The notes beneath the pieces were generated by a model. That model was not told the origin of the DNA. It saw nothing but the letters and a program-made list of their open reading frames with translations, and made no database searches. From an uncultured bacterium (GTDB taxonomy: Bacteria; Bacillota; Clostridia; Oscillospirales; Oscillospiraceae): DNA of 64,000 bases. Location: NCBI GenBank assembly GCA_949840775.1, contig CATKXO010000013.1:1-64000 (forward strand), given 5' to 3'. Shown in pieces: positions 43,816-52,816 of this stretch; the first letter of the stretch is position 1, and each line of letters begins with the position of its first letter. The position numbers and the translations under genes are program-made.

Positions 43816-44397
43816 TTACTCCACGTCTACGCCGTAGTTGGCGCACAACGCCGCCAAGCCGCCCTGATAGCCGCTGCCGATGGCGTTGAACTTCCACTCG
43901 CCGTTGTTTTTGTACAGCTCACCAAAGACCACGGCCGTCTCAATGGAGAAGTCCTCCCCCAGGTCGTAGCGCAGGAGCTCTTCACCGGTGTTCTCGTTGC
44001 AGATTCGAATAAAAGCGTTATTGACCATGCCAAAATTCTGGCGGCGCTCTTCCGCCTCGTATATGGTGGCGGTAAAGGTAATGCGGGAGATGGAGGCGGG
44101 CAGCCTGGACAGGTCCACCTTGATCTGCTCGTCATCGCCGTCGCCGGCCCCGGTGAGATTGTCCCCCAGGTGCTCCACGCCGCCGGAGCTGTGCTTCAGG
44201 TTGCCGTAGAAGACGAAGTCCCCGGAACCGGTTACCCTCCCGTTGTCACCCAGCAGGAAGGCCGCGGCATCCAGGTCAAAGTCGCCGCCGGTGTCGTAGC
44301 TGTTCATATCCCAGCCCAGGCCCACGACCACCCTGGTCAGGCCGGGGTTGTCCTTGGTCAGGCTGACCTTCTGGCCCTTTTTCAAACTGACAGCCAT
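43816..44397 (-). CDS. terD: TerD-family protein (terD2)
   Basis: A 193-residue TerD. Calcium-site residues intact: [12 protein letters not shown] and [19 protein letters not shown]. Only moderate differences from terD1, its direct neighbour, suggesting a tandem duplication. Ribosome site GGGGGAT before ATG 44397. Confidence 0.93.
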   Translation of the reverse strand: MAVSLKKGQKVSLTKDNPGLTRVVVGLGWDMNSYDTGGDFDLDAAAFLLGDNGRVTGSGDFVFYGNLKHSSGGVEHLGDNLTGAGDGDDEQIKVDLSRLPASISRITFTATIYEAEERRQNFGMVNNAFIRICNENTGEELLRYDLGEDFSIETAVVFGELYKNNGEWKFNAIGSGYQGGLAALCANYGVDVE

Positions 44398-44409
44398 CTC
44401 AAATCCCCC

Positions 44410-44991
44410 TTACGCAACTTCGATCCCGTAGTGGCCGCACAGGGCAGCCAGGCCGCCCTGGAAGCCGCTGCCGATGGCGTTAAACTTCCACTCGCCGTTG
44501 TAACGGTACAGCTCGCCCACCACAATGGCTGTCTCGATGGAGAAGTCCTCCCCCAGGTCATAGCGGATCAGGTCGGCCCCAGACACCATATCCTGGATGT
44601 GGATATAGGAATTGGAGACCTGGCCGAAATTCTGGCGGCGGGTTTCGGCGTCGTAAATGGTCACGGTAAAGGCAATGCGCTCCACATTGGCCGGAATCAG
44701 GGACAGGTCCACCACGATCTGCTCGTCGTCGCCGTCGCCCTCGCCGGTCAGATTGTCCCCCATGTGCTTGACGGAGCCGCTGGGATGCTCCAGGTTGCCG
44801 TAGAAGATAAACTCCTTTTCTGTGGGGCACTTGCCGCTGCCGCCCACCATAAAGGCGGCGGCGTCCAGGTCAAAGGCCGCACCGGAATCGTAGGTGTTTA
44901 CGTCCCAGCCCAGGCCCACAACGATCTTGGACAGGCCCGCGTTTCCCTTGGTCAGGTCTACCTTTTGTCCCTTTGTCAGATTGATTGCCAT
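44410..44991 (-). CDS. terD: TerD-family protein (terD1)
   Basis: A 193-residue TerD. Start chosen at [17 protein letters not shown] because ACGGAGGAA precedes that ATG; an in-frame ATG at 45015 lies upstream of this site. [14 protein letters not shown] and [19 protein letters not shown] are the metal-binding segments. First TerD after TelA in the operon. Confidence 0.93.
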   Translation of the reverse strand: MAINLTKGQKVDLTKGNAGLSKIVVGLGWDVNTYDSGAAFDLDAAAFMVGGSGKCPTEKEFIFYGNLEHPSGSVKHMGDNLTGEGDGDDEQIVVDLSLIPANVERIAFTVTIYDAETRRQNFGQVSNSYIHIQDMVSGADLIRYDLGEDFSIETAIVVGELYRYNGEWKFNAIGSGFQGGLAALCGHYGIEVA

Positions 44992-45112
44992 GCTTGTTTC
45001 CTCCGTTTCAGTCATTATTTATCTTCCAATTCTCTTTTGTGTTTCTTTGGCTGAAAATTTTCTGGTAATTCCCGCCTCCAGCGGAGACGGAAACGCAAAA
45101 AGGAATTGGGAG

Positions 45113-46249
45113 CTATTGATTTGGCATGTGGTATCTCCGGTCAAAATCCGCCTTGATTGCCTCCAGCCGCCGCTGGCTGTCCTCCCGCTGCCGCTGGGCG
45201 CTCTCCTGGAGCTGACGGGTCTCACCGATACCGGACATGATGGTATGCCAGGCCTGCTCCAGGGTCTCGGACCTGGCAGAAGCCTCAGACGCCTGCCGGG
45301 CGGCAGCCCCGGACTGCTGTGCGGCATCCCGGGCGTTGCGGGCCAGCATCTCGCCGGCCTTCCGGTCCAGGGCGGACATGGCCTCCGCCTGAATGCGCTG
45401 GCGCTTGAGCATAATCGCCTGGGCCAGCGCCTGCTTAAAGACGGGCAGGGTGATGATAAAAGCGGAGTTGATTTTCCGCACCAGATTCATATTGCTGAAC
45501 TGCATGGTCTTAATCATGGGGATGGACTGCATGGCCACCGTCTCCGTGACCCGCAGGTCCTGGGTGCGCTGCTCCAGCAGGTTCAGGGCCTGCCGCAGGG
45601 TGGTCAGGTCAAACTGGATGGAGGCGTCTCCCGTGGTCTCCATCTCCCGCTGCCGCTGGGCGATATACGCCTCCAGCTCCCGGCAGCCCTGCTCGCCGGC
45701 CAGGATATACTTCACCAGCTCGTGATAGCAGGTTACGTTGGCCTGGAACATCTCCTCCAGCCTGCGGTTGGAGCGCTTGATCTCCGCCTCGTACTGCTTC
45801 AGCTGCACATAAATCCGGTCTACCTCCTCGCCCATGGTGTGGTATTTGGCCACGATCCTGTCCATCTGCTTGCGGGCATTGCCGAAGAGCTTCCCGAAAA
45901 ATCCCGTATTCTCCTTGATCTCGTTGATATCAAACCGCTCCATGACCTTGGCCAGGCTGGTGAGCATGGTGCTGGAGTCGTCCAGCTGGGACATGCTCAT
46001 GCTTTTCAGCATCACGTCGGAGCACCGGGATATCTCCTCCGCCGCTCTGCTGCCAAAGGTCACGATGGACTCCATATTGTAGGCCTCAATCTGGCTGGTG
46101 AGGGCGTCTACCTCAGGGGAGCTGGCCAGGGCCAGCGTCATCTGGTCCCGGTCCGCCTGGATGTCGTACTGCTGGTACTCCTCCTGCCCCGGGGCGGGCT
46201 CAGGCGACTGAGCCGCTCCGGCGGAAGCGCCGTTTAAGTTCAGCTCCAC
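45113..46249 (-). CDS. telA: TelA-family toxic anion resistance protein
   Basis: A 378-residue soluble, helical TelA. Its core is long coiled-coil helices (EVDRIYVQLKQYEAEIKRSN, LRQALNLLEQRTQDLRVTET) and the conserved SIPMIKTMQFSNMNLVRKIN segment. B. subtilis YceH is the counterpart. It starts with GTG at 46249, 3 bp after the YceG-like stop, and GGAGC precedes it. Confidence 0.92.
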   Translation of the reverse strand: MELNLNGASAGAAQSPEPAPGQEEYQQYDIQADRDQMTLALASSPEVDALTSQIEAYNMESIVTFGSRAAEEISRCSDVMLKSMSMSQLDDSSTMLTSLAKVMERFDINEIKENTGFFGKLFGNARKQMDRIVAKYHTMGEEVDRIYVQLKQYEAEIKRSNRRLEEMFQANVTCYHELVKYILAGEQGCRELEAYIAQRQREMETTGDASIQFDLTTLRQALNLLEQRTQDLRVTETVAMQSIPMIKTMQFSNMNLVRKINSAFIITLPVFKQALAQAIMLKRQRIQAEAMSALDRKAGEMLARNARDAAQQSGAAARQASEASARSETLEQAWHTIMSGIGETRQLQESAQRQREDSQRRLEAIKADFDRRYHMPNQ

Positions 46250-46252
46250 GGC

Positions 46253-48517
46253 TCAACGGCTCCTTTCAAACAGCTTTCTGATGGGATTCCGCCCCCGGCC
46301 CTGAAGTGTGCTGAAGTCCGGCGGAACCAGGTCATACAGATACTCGCCGATCTGCTGCTCCCCGGCAAAGGGGTGCTGAAAATACCGCTCCACACACTGA
46401 TACCCTGTGGGGACAAAGAAGAGGATGTCAAAGCCCACCAGATTCAAAAACGCGAAAAGGATGCTGTCCTCCAGGGACAGAATTTCCTCCGTGGTGTTGA
46501 TCACCACCAGCTTGGGGTTCTTCTTGGTGAAATCAAACCGCTGGATGCGGCGGAGCAGCTCCCGGCTCAGGTTGAGGGCCACGGCAATCACGGTGTATTC
46601 GGTGCCGTTCTGATAGGTGCCCGCAATCAGCCGCTGGTCCAGCAGCTGCTGGAGCTTGTCCAGCAGATAGTCCTGCATCTCCCCCCGCAGGATGCCGTAT
46701 TGATACAGCTTATGGGCCTTGATCTTGTTTCTGAGCAGCCTGCCGTTTTGGAGAAACTGGGGGGCGCAGGTTTTGATCGGATTGGCGTCTCTGGGCTGAA
46801 TCCAGGGGACCCTGGGGATGAGCAGGGTATCCGGCGTAAGGAGCTTTTTAATCTCCTGCCAATACTGGGCCGTCTCGCCGTACCGCACGCCGCAGACCTT
46901 CTCCAGCAGGACAGGGAGCGTCACCGTGTCGCCCAGCACCTGAAAGCTGGGCCGGTATTTCAGTTCCTGGTCCCAGAGGATGGCAATCTCCTCATAGGTG
47001 GTTTGCAGGTTGACCCGTTCCGCCTTGGCATACTGCCGGTCCCGGTACATCCCCGAGTCTTGATACATGATGGAGTCCAGATCCCGCTCCGCCTGATAGG
47101 CCGCTGTGCTGACTCTGGCTTGGCCCTGCTCGGTGGGAAAGCGATCCATGGCAAGGGAGTGCTCACAGCGCAGCTCCAGCAGGCCGGGGTCCCGCAGGCA
47201 GCCGGCCGCGTTCAAATTGGGCTGGAGCAGAAGCACGTCCACCGGCAGCCTGGCCAGAAAACGGAGAAAACGGGCCTCATGCTCGGTGGCGCAGGCCCCA
47301 AAAAGAATGAACACCGAGACCTCCGGCAGCTTCCAACCGGAAAAGAGCTCCTTTTGATACCGCCTCAGCCAGCACAGAAGATAGACCGCTCCATTGGTCA
47401 GCTTGGACAGGCTGGCCTGTTCCCCCTCGGCCAGCACCAGCTCCATAAAAGCCCGTACCATCAGCCGGCGGAGCTCCGGGTCAGACGCCTGGATATTCTG
47501 AGACAGGCCGCTGGCCAGCTGCTCCGGGCTGGCATAGCTTGTCCGCCGGATGGCCCCAATCTCCTCCGGTGTGGGGATTTCAATTCTGCCGCTGGCCACG
47601 CACAGCCGCCGTCCCTCGCTTTTCAGCCGCCTGTAAAAGTCAAACAGGTCGTTGGAGTAGGTCAGCGTTTCCTCCACGCCGTACTGGGCCAGGAAGCAGT
47701 TGTAGAAAAACCGTTCGTCCCTGCCGCGGGCCTGGACGCCGGTCAGGACCTCCGTCAATGCCGGTTTTTTCATCCAGGCGTTGGTGCACGCCTGCACACC
47801 GGGCGGCGGTCCAAGCAGCCGCTGGCGCTTCCGCTCCTGGTCCAGCCCGGCCTGGATCTGCTTTAAGCTGAACCCGGCAGGAAAGGGGGCCAGTCCCGGC
47901 ACCTGATAGAGCCGGGACCACCGGGAGGCGGGGTCCAGTTTGGCGTAGCCGCCGTCGCCCTCCCGCTCCAGCAGCACAATATCCGCCCCCACACGGGACA
48001 GAACGGTCAAAAGCTGGAGCTCATAGCCGCTCACTGTTCCGTTGTACAAAATTTTAGGGAGATTCTCCGCCCCCAGCCGGTTTACAATGTGCTCAAATTT
48101 GTAGTAAAGCCAGCACATGTATTTGATATACGCGTTCCGAAGCATATTATCGTTTTTCCCGCCCTGCCGCAGCTCCTGAAGGGTGGCAAGAACGGCTTCG
48201 CCCACGGCCTCCCGCTGGGCGGGGGACATGCGGGGCAGCCATCTGCCCAGCTGGGCCGACAAAAACCCCTGGTCCAGCCGGAACTCCATCCCCATCATCT
48301 CAGAAAAATAGGCCAGCTGGCCGGGGTCCGGATTGGGGAGGCGGCCGTCAATCACAGCGCCGCTTTGCCGGGCCGCTTCATAGTATTTCCGGATAAAGGC
48401 GTTCACCTCCGGGGTGACGCCGGTGAACCGGTAAAAATAGACGCACCGCTCCGGACGGCCAGCCAGGGGAACAAAGTAATGATCCAGTTTTTCCAACGCA
48501 GCCTGTTGAAGTATCAT
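46253..48517 (-). CDS. yceG: YceG-like Ter-locus protein, enlarged
   Basis: A 754-residue protein without signal or membrane segments. It resembles the YceG family of TerD operons (about 540 residues in B. subtilis), but is longer. The segment MLRNAYIKYMCWLYY (126-139) to NGTVSGYELQLLTVLSRVGADIVLLER (160-186) has a counterpart near the C-terminus (VVINTTEEILSLEDSILFAF followed by LVGFDILFFVP) and a third in the trypsin-fusion protein at 49,821. So the protein may be a tandem duplication of one domain. It is the first gene of the leftward operon; its ribosome site is weak (AAGAGAG). Molecular role unknown. Confidence 0.75.
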   Translation of the reverse strand: MILQQAALEKLDHYFVPLAGRPERCVYFYRFTGVTPEVNAFIRKYYEAARQSGAVIDGRLPNPDPGQLAYFSEMMGMEFRLDQGFLSAQLGRWLPRMSPAQREAVGEAVLATLQELRQGGKNDNMLRNAYIKYMCWLYYKFEHIVNRLGAENLPKILYNGTVSGYELQLLTVLSRVGADIVLLEREGDGGYAKLDPASRWSRLYQVPGLAPFPAGFSLKQIQAGLDQERKRQRLLGPPPGVQACTNAWMKKPALTEVLTGVQARGRDERFFYNCFLAQYGVEETLTYSNDLFDFYRRLKSEGRRLCVASGRIEIPTPEEIGAIRRTSYASPEQLASGLSQNIQASDPELRRLMVRAFMELVLAEGEQASLSKLTNGAVYLLCWLRRYQKELFSGWKLPEVSVFILFGACATEHEARFLRFLARLPVDVLLLQPNLNAAGCLRDPGLLELRCEHSLAMDRFPTEQGQARVSTAAYQAERDLDSIMYQDSGMYRDRQYAKAERVNLQTTYEEIAILWDQELKYRPSFQVLGDTVTLPVLLEKVCGVRYGETAQYWQEIKKLLTPDTLLIPRVPWIQPRDANPIKTCAPQFLQNGRLLRNKIKAHKLYQYGILRGEMQDYLLDKLQQLLDQRLIAGTYQNGTEYTVIAVALNLSRELLRRIQRFDFTKKNPKLVVINTTEEILSLEDSILFAFLNLVGFDILFFVPTGYQCVERYFQHPFAGEQQIGEYLYDLVPPDFSTLQGRGRNPIRKLFERSR

Positions 48518-48565
48518 TTCAGAATCTCTCTTTTGCAGTCATATCTTCGGACCCTTGTCTGTTCC

Positions 48566-48594
48566 ATTATAATCGAAACCATTCCCATTTTCAA
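48566..48594 (-). promoter_or_regulatory. Promoter of the leftward Ter operon
   Basis: On the minus strand TTGAAA, 17 bp, TATAAT, about 45 bp before the YceG-like gene. Confidence 0.7.
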
Positions 48595-48718
48595 GCTAAA
48601 AATACCAAATTGGAATATACTCCTGTAATCCCCGCCCCTGCCGGGGCAGGAACGGAAAAAAGAGCTGGGATTTTCTCAAAAGACAAAGATAACAGTTCCT
48701 AAACCGGCTCTAATATGG

Positions 48719-48724
48719 TATAAT
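48719..48724 (+). promoter_or_regulatory. Extended -10 promoter of the lyase-protease pair
   Basis: TGG-TATAAT forms an extended -10 box; no clear -35 box. Together with the leftward promoter it makes a 305-bp divergent control region that holds no gene. Confidence 0.5.
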
Positions 48725-48822
48725 AGCAGGCGTATTATGCCTTTCACGCCGGACTCCCGCCTTTTGCGGCGGCCCGAGGCCCAAAAAGGTCATTTCAAAC
48801 TGCAAAAGAAGGTATTCTCAAG

Positions 48823-49824
48823 ATGAGCAAAAAAATCACCGGCTATGACGTTGGCGCGCTGATGTACTGCCCCGCAAACATGCATGGCGCCATTGCAGAC
48901 GCCTTACAGCGCGAACAGTTTGCCCGGCCCTTCTCCCTGGCCTTCTGTCTGGAGGACACTGTGCGGGAAGAGCACGTGGAGGAGGCGGAGCGCGCCCTGT
49001 ACCACACCCTGGAGCAAATCACCGCCGCCCTTCAGGCGGGGAGCTTTTATCTCCCCCTAATCTTCATTCGGGTCCGCTCTCCCCAGCAGCTGCATAAGCT
49101 GGCCGGGCTGTATGGCCGCTTCTCCCCGGTGCTGACAGGCTTCATCCTGCCTAAGTTCTTCCTGGACAACTGCGGCGCCTACATCAAAGCCATCCAGGAC
49201 ATCAAACGCCAAACCGGCCCGGGCTACCTCTACATGCCCATCTTCGAGTCCGCCGCCATGATTGACCTCCGGTACCGGTATGAGCGCCTGGCTCAGGTGC
49301 GGGAGTGCCTGGACGCCGTGGCGGACCAGATTCTGAACATCCGCGTGGGCGGAAACGACTTGTGCCACGCCTTCGGCCTGCGGCGCCATGTGAGCGACAC
49401 CATCTATGAGATCCGGCCCGTGGCCAGCCTGCTGGCCGACGTAGCCGCCACCTTCATCCCCCGGTATGTGGTCTCCGGTCCGGTGTGGGAGTACTACGCC
49501 GGCAGCGGCTGGGAAGAGGGCCTGCGGCGGGAGCTGGAGCAGGACCTGCTGTGCGGCTTTGTGGGCAAGACCGTCATCCACCCCAATCAGATTCCTGTGG
49601 TCAACGACTGCCTGAAGGTCTCCCCCACCGACTACCAGGACGCCTGCCGCATCCTGAACTGGGACCCGGCCAGCGCCCAGCTGGTGTCCTCCAGTGCGGA
49701 GGCCACCCGCATGAACGAATATAACACCCATTTCCGCTGGGCAGAGCGGATGCTCCGCCTGGCTCAGGTATATGGCGTAAGAGAGGAAACAGAAAGAACC
49801 GGACAGGGGGAAGGCAGGCTATGA
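48823..49824 (+). CDS. HpcH/HpaI-type C-C lyase of the Ter locus
   Basis: A 333-residue TIM-barrel aldolase/citrate-lyase-beta-like protein. Metal-binding Glu is in IFESAAM; Asp/Asn and the phosphate/CoA region follow in RVGGNDLCHAFGL and GKTVIHPNQI. Ter loci often hold such a lyase with PRTases and HAD enzymes. Its last 4 bp overlap the next gene (ATGA), so translation is coupled to the YceG-trypsin fusion. No substrate can be named. Confidence 0.87.
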   Translation: MSKKITGYDVGALMYCPANMHGAIADALQREQFARPFSLAFCLEDTVREEHVEEAERALYHTLEQITAALQAGSFYLPLIFIRVRSPQQLHKLAGLYGRFSPVLTGFILPKFFLDNCGAYIKAIQDIKRQTGPGYLYMPIFESAAMIDLRYRYERLAQVRECLDAVADQILNIRVGGNDLCHAFGLRRHVSDTIYEIRPVASLLADVAATFIPRYVVSGPVWEYYAGSGWEEGLRRELEQDLLCGFVGKTVIHPNQIPVVNDCLKVSPTDYQDACRILNWDPASAQLVSSSAEATRMNEYNTHFRWAERMLRLAQVYGVREETERTGQGEGRL

Positions 49825-51197
49825 TAGGACAGTATTTTCAAACGGCGGTGAGAAAGCCCTCCGGCAGCGCCCTGGAGGAGTTTATGCTGCTGAATGGACG
49901 CTACTCCAATTTTACCAAGGAGACCTTTTTTATCCGGTACATCAGCGGTCCGGGCTGGGACCAGGACCTGGAGCGGCTCCAGGCCTGGCAAAAGCAGAGC
50001 GCGCCAAAGGGGGCCGGCTTTGTCTTCGCCCGGTCCCTTGCCAGCCAGCCGCCTGCGGCGGATGCCGGCAAATATCTGGACCTGTACCACGGCGGCAGCG
50101 TCCTCTTCCCCTTCCGCTTTGAAAACAGAATCTGGCAGGATGCCTTTGAACGGGGCTTTTCCCGGACCCTCGACCTGTTTAAACAGGCCAGGGGGCGCAG
50201 TGAGGAGTCCATCCTGCGGAATTTTGCCATCAAAATGCTCTACTGGATTGATACATACTTCCCCGCTCTCTTTGTGGAGACCACAAAGATGACCCGCTTT
50301 CCAAAGTTCGCCTGCGGCGGCACCGTCAAGCTTCCGGAGTATCTGTTTTTATATCTGCTGTTCCTCCTGGGCTGTGATGTACTGTACATCAGCCCCTCCC
50401 AGGATGTTTCCGTAAACAGCGGGGAGCTGCTGGAGCTGTCCCTGAAAATCCAGGGCCCGCCTCCCCAGCCTGCTGCCGCGGCCGCAGTGCGGCCGCCGGC
50501 CCCCCAGGGCGGGCGGGTGGTGGTTCCCATGGACCGCATCAGAAGGAGCGACCGGACGGCGCCCCCCGCGGCCCCTCCTGCACCCGCCCCCTCCCCCGCT
50601 ACGTCCGCCGCCGCTCCCGCCCGCCGGCCCCTGGAATTTGAGGAGCTGGCCAGATTCGCCTCCTCCGTGGTGATGCTCCAGGTCTTTGACCAAAAGGACC
50701 AGTGCTTTAAAACCGGCTCCGGCGTCATCATCAGCGAAAAGGGATATGTGCTCACCAACTTCCACGTCGTCAGCGGCGGCCGGTACTACGGCATCCTGCT
50801 GGAGGAGGAGACCGATGTCTTCTACACCAATGAGCTCATCAAATACCACCCGGATTACGACCTGGCAGTCCTGCGCATGGAGAAGCACAGAACCCCCATT
50901 CCCATCTCCAAGGGGGCAAAAAAGCTGGTGAGGGGACAGAAAGTGGTGGCCATCGGCAGTCCGCTGGGCCTGTTCAACTCCGTCTCAGACGGCATCATAT
51001 CGGGCTTTCGGAACATGGAGAAGGTCTCTATGATACAGTTTACCGCCCCCGTCTCCCACGGCAGCAGCGGCGGTGCCCTTTTGGATATGTACGGGGAGCT
51101 GATCGGCCTGATTACGGCGGGCTACGACGACGGCCAGAACCTGAACCTGGCCGTGGACTGCCAGACCATCGCCCAGTTTGTCCGGGGACTGCTGTAA
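49821..51197 (+). CDS. YceG-like domain fused to a trypsin-like protease
   Basis: A 458-residue protein. Residues 1-205 resemble the YceG-like protein across the divergent promoter (ILRNFAIKMLYWIDTYF at 131-147; CGGTVKLPEYLFLYLLFLLGCDVLYI at 165-190 in two parts). A Pro/Ala-rich linker covers about 211-270. Residues 272-458 form an S1C (DegP/HtrA-like) serine protease with an intact triad: His315 (TNFHVVSGG), Asp347 (DYDLAVL), Ser416 (HGSSGGAL). There is no signal peptide, membrane segment or PDZ domain, so it should act in the cytoplasm. Its coupling to the lyase suggests a regulated, substrate-specific protease of the Ter system. Confidence 0.88.
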   Translation: MIGQYFQTAVRKPSGSALEEFMLLNGRYSNFTKETFFIRYISGPGWDQDLERLQAWQKQSAPKGAGFVFARSLASQPPAADAGKYLDLYHGGSVLFPFRFENRIWQDAFERGFSRTLDLFKQARGRSEESILRNFAIKMLYWIDTYFPALFVETTKMTRFPKFACGGTVKLPEYLFLYLLFLLGCDVLYISPSQDVSVNSGELLELSLKIQGPPPQPAAAAAVRPPAPQGGRVVVPMDRIRRSDRTAPPAAPPAPAPSPATSAAAPARRPLEFEELARFASSVVMLQVFDQKDQCFKTGSGVIISEKGYVLTNFHVVSGGRYYGILLEEETDVFYTNELIKYHPDYDLAVLRMEKHRTPIPISKGAKKLVRGQKVVAIGSPLGLFNSVSDGIISGFRNMEKVSMIQFTAPVSHGSSGGALLDMYGELIGLITAGYDDGQNLNLAVDCQTIAQFVRGLL

Positions 51198-51210
51198 AGC
51201 CCAGCCCCGA

Positions 51211-51256
51211 AAAAACGGCGGCGCCAACGGACTGTATCCATTGGCGCGCCGTTTTT
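51211..51256. terminator. Bidirectional terminator
   Basis: Arms AAAAACGGCGGCGCCAA and TTGGCGCGCCGTTTTT, a 15-bp stem with A- and T-runs on both ends. It ends the fusion gene from the left and the sortase operon from the right. Confidence 0.85.
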
Positions 51257-51298
51257 ACATCTCTTTCAGTCTGAACGGCAGAGGGAAACGCGGGAACG

Positions 51299-51499
51299 TC
51301 AGCCGCCTGACAGCCCGCCCGCAATCCGGTCGATCTTGTCCTGCAAGCGCTCCAGCGTCTTTTGCAGCACCTGCCTGTCCACATTCAGGTCGCTGGCAGA
51401 CAGGCGGGACAGAGTCAGCATCTTGTCCAACGCACCCTCGATCTCCGCCAGAGCGGCGTCTATCTCCTGGAGAGACAGCTCCCGTCCGGAATGTTCCAT
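51299..51499 (-). CDS. Small coiled-coil protein next to sortase
   Basis: A 66-residue soluble protein predicted to be mostly one long helix (LQEIDAALAEIEGALDKML, then VLQKTLERLQDKIDRIAGG). It starts about 10 bp after the sortase stop on the same strand. Spacing implies co-transcription. No known family. Confidence 0.55.
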   Translation of the reverse strand: MEHSGRELSLQEIDAALAEIEGALDKMLTLSRLSASDLNVDRQVLQKTLERLQDKIDRIAGGLSGG

Positions 51500-51508
51500 A
51501 AAATCACG

Positions 51509-52354
51509 TCACCCTTTCGTCTCAAGCTGTTCCTGGGGGATTTCTCTGGCCACCACTACAAAGCGCCCGTCCTCGGTGTAGCTGCTGCAAGTGGACAGGG
51601 TAAGCAGCCGGTCGCCCCAGGCGGCCTCCACACCGGTGTGATACAGCGACGCCGCCTGAACCTGCTCCACATACCAGGCAAAGCGCTCGGGATCAGACAG
51701 GTCCCCGTACTGGTAGTAGCGGAAAACCCCCTTGTCTCTGTCCGTATACACCCGGCTGTAAAAGGCGGCCAGCACCTCATACTCCCGCTCCCGGGTCAGG
51801 GTGTCAAACCGGATGACGGCGTGCTCCCGGGTAAAGTCCTCCGACTGATAGCTGGCCAGCGCGCCAAACATGGTGTCGTTGTGCATGTCATGGCCGTAGA
51901 TGATGGCATGGGGCCCCTCCGGCGTCCAGCCCTCCCCCAGAAAGAGACTTCCGCTGACCGCCCGGCTCTTGTCAAAAGCCCTGCGCAGGTAGTACTCCGG
52001 GCTGTCCGGGGTATACATGACCGGATAGTCGATGGAGGTGCCCTCGATATACAGCCAGCCCGCCATATCCGGGTTCTGCTGCCACAGGGGATCATATTGG
52101 AGCAGCACCCCGGAATCCGCATAGCGCGGAGGGGGCGGCTCCAGTTCGGGCGCAAGCTCCGGTTCCCGGCTCGGGACAGGCTTAGTCTGCTTTTCAAGCT
52201 CGTGTACCTGACTGGCCAGCTGGAGGTTGGCCTGCTCCTCCCGGCGGGCGCGGCTCAAATCCCGGAACAGCAGGCCGGTGCAGACCACAAAGACCGTCGC
52301 GCAGGCTCCAATGGCCCAAACCCGCCAGCCGGGGTAGGTTCTCTTTTTCTGCAT
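51509..52354 (-). CDS. srtB: Class B sortase
   Basis: A 281-residue sortase with an N-terminal membrane anchor (about residues 15-35), a Pro/Glu-rich linker, and the catalytic triad: His in YGHDMHND, Cys in TLSTCSSY and Arg in the ARE/DGRFVVVAR region. It joins surface proteins to the cell wall. No substrate protein with a sorting signal lies nearby. ATG 52354 follows GCGAGG; a TTG 9 bp upstream is possible. Confidence 0.9.
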   Translation of the reverse strand: MQKKRTYPGWRVWAIGACATVFVVCTGLLFRDLSRARREEQANLQLASQVHELEKQTKPVPSREPELAPELEPPPPRYADSGVLLQYDPLWQQNPDMAGWLYIEGTSIDYPVMYTPDSPEYYLRRAFDKSRAVSGSLFLGEGWTPEGPHAIIYGHDMHNDTMFGALASYQSEDFTREHAVIRFDTLTREREYEVLAAFYSRVYTDRDKGVFRYYQYGDLSDPERFAWYVEQVQAASLYHTGVEAAWGDRLLTLSTCSSYTEDGRFVVVAREIPQEQLETKG

Positions 52355-52399
52355 GGGATACAACCTCGCCTATATAGGGTGTAAAAAAGGACGTAAATT

Positions 52400-52428
52400 A
52401 TTATATTACTGCCCTGGATGACATGCAA
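52400..52428 (-). promoter_or_regulatory. Promoter of the sortase operon
   Basis: On the minus strand TTGCAT, 17 bp, TATAAT. Confidence 0.75.
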
Positions 52429-52534
52429 GCTATTTTTGCGCCGCAGCCGGCATATACGCAGGGGTGGACGCAGCCGTCATACGGTGCGTCCGCCCTGTTT
52501 CTGTATGTTTTGCTCACCCCTGCGGGGGTGGAAC

Positions 52535-52795
52535 TTACAGATTTTCTTTGAAAAACTGCTCCATAGCGGCGGCGTTGGCCTCCTCATTGCCGCCCTCCAC
52601 CGTGACGGTGACGGTTTCGCCGCACTTGATGCCCAGACCCATCATGGCCATCAGCTTGGTGGCGGCGGCAGACCGGCCGTCCGCCTTGGCAATGGTGACG
52701 GTGCTGTCCAGCCCCTTGGCCTGCTTGGCCAGAATGCCGGCGGGACGGGCATGGATCCCCACAGGGTCCGTGATGGTATAAGTGAACTGTTTCAT
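52535..52795 (-). CDS. ptsH: HPr phosphocarrier protein, Ser46 replaced
   Basis: An 86-residue HPr that passes phosphate from Enzyme I to EIIA. The active His is in GIHARPAG (about His14). At the place of the regulatory Ser46 (normally K-S-[IL]) the sequence is AATKLMAMMG, so Ser is a Lys and cannot be phosphorylated by HPr kinase. It follows the EIICBA gene at 21 bp and is probably in the same transcript. Confidence 0.9.
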   Translation of the reverse strand: MKQFTYTITDPVGIHARPAGILAKQAKGLDSTVTIAKADGRSAAATKLMAMMGLGIKCGETVTVTVEGGNEEANAAAMEQFFKENL

Positions 52796-52816
52796 AGCAG
52801 ATGCCTCCTGAATATT

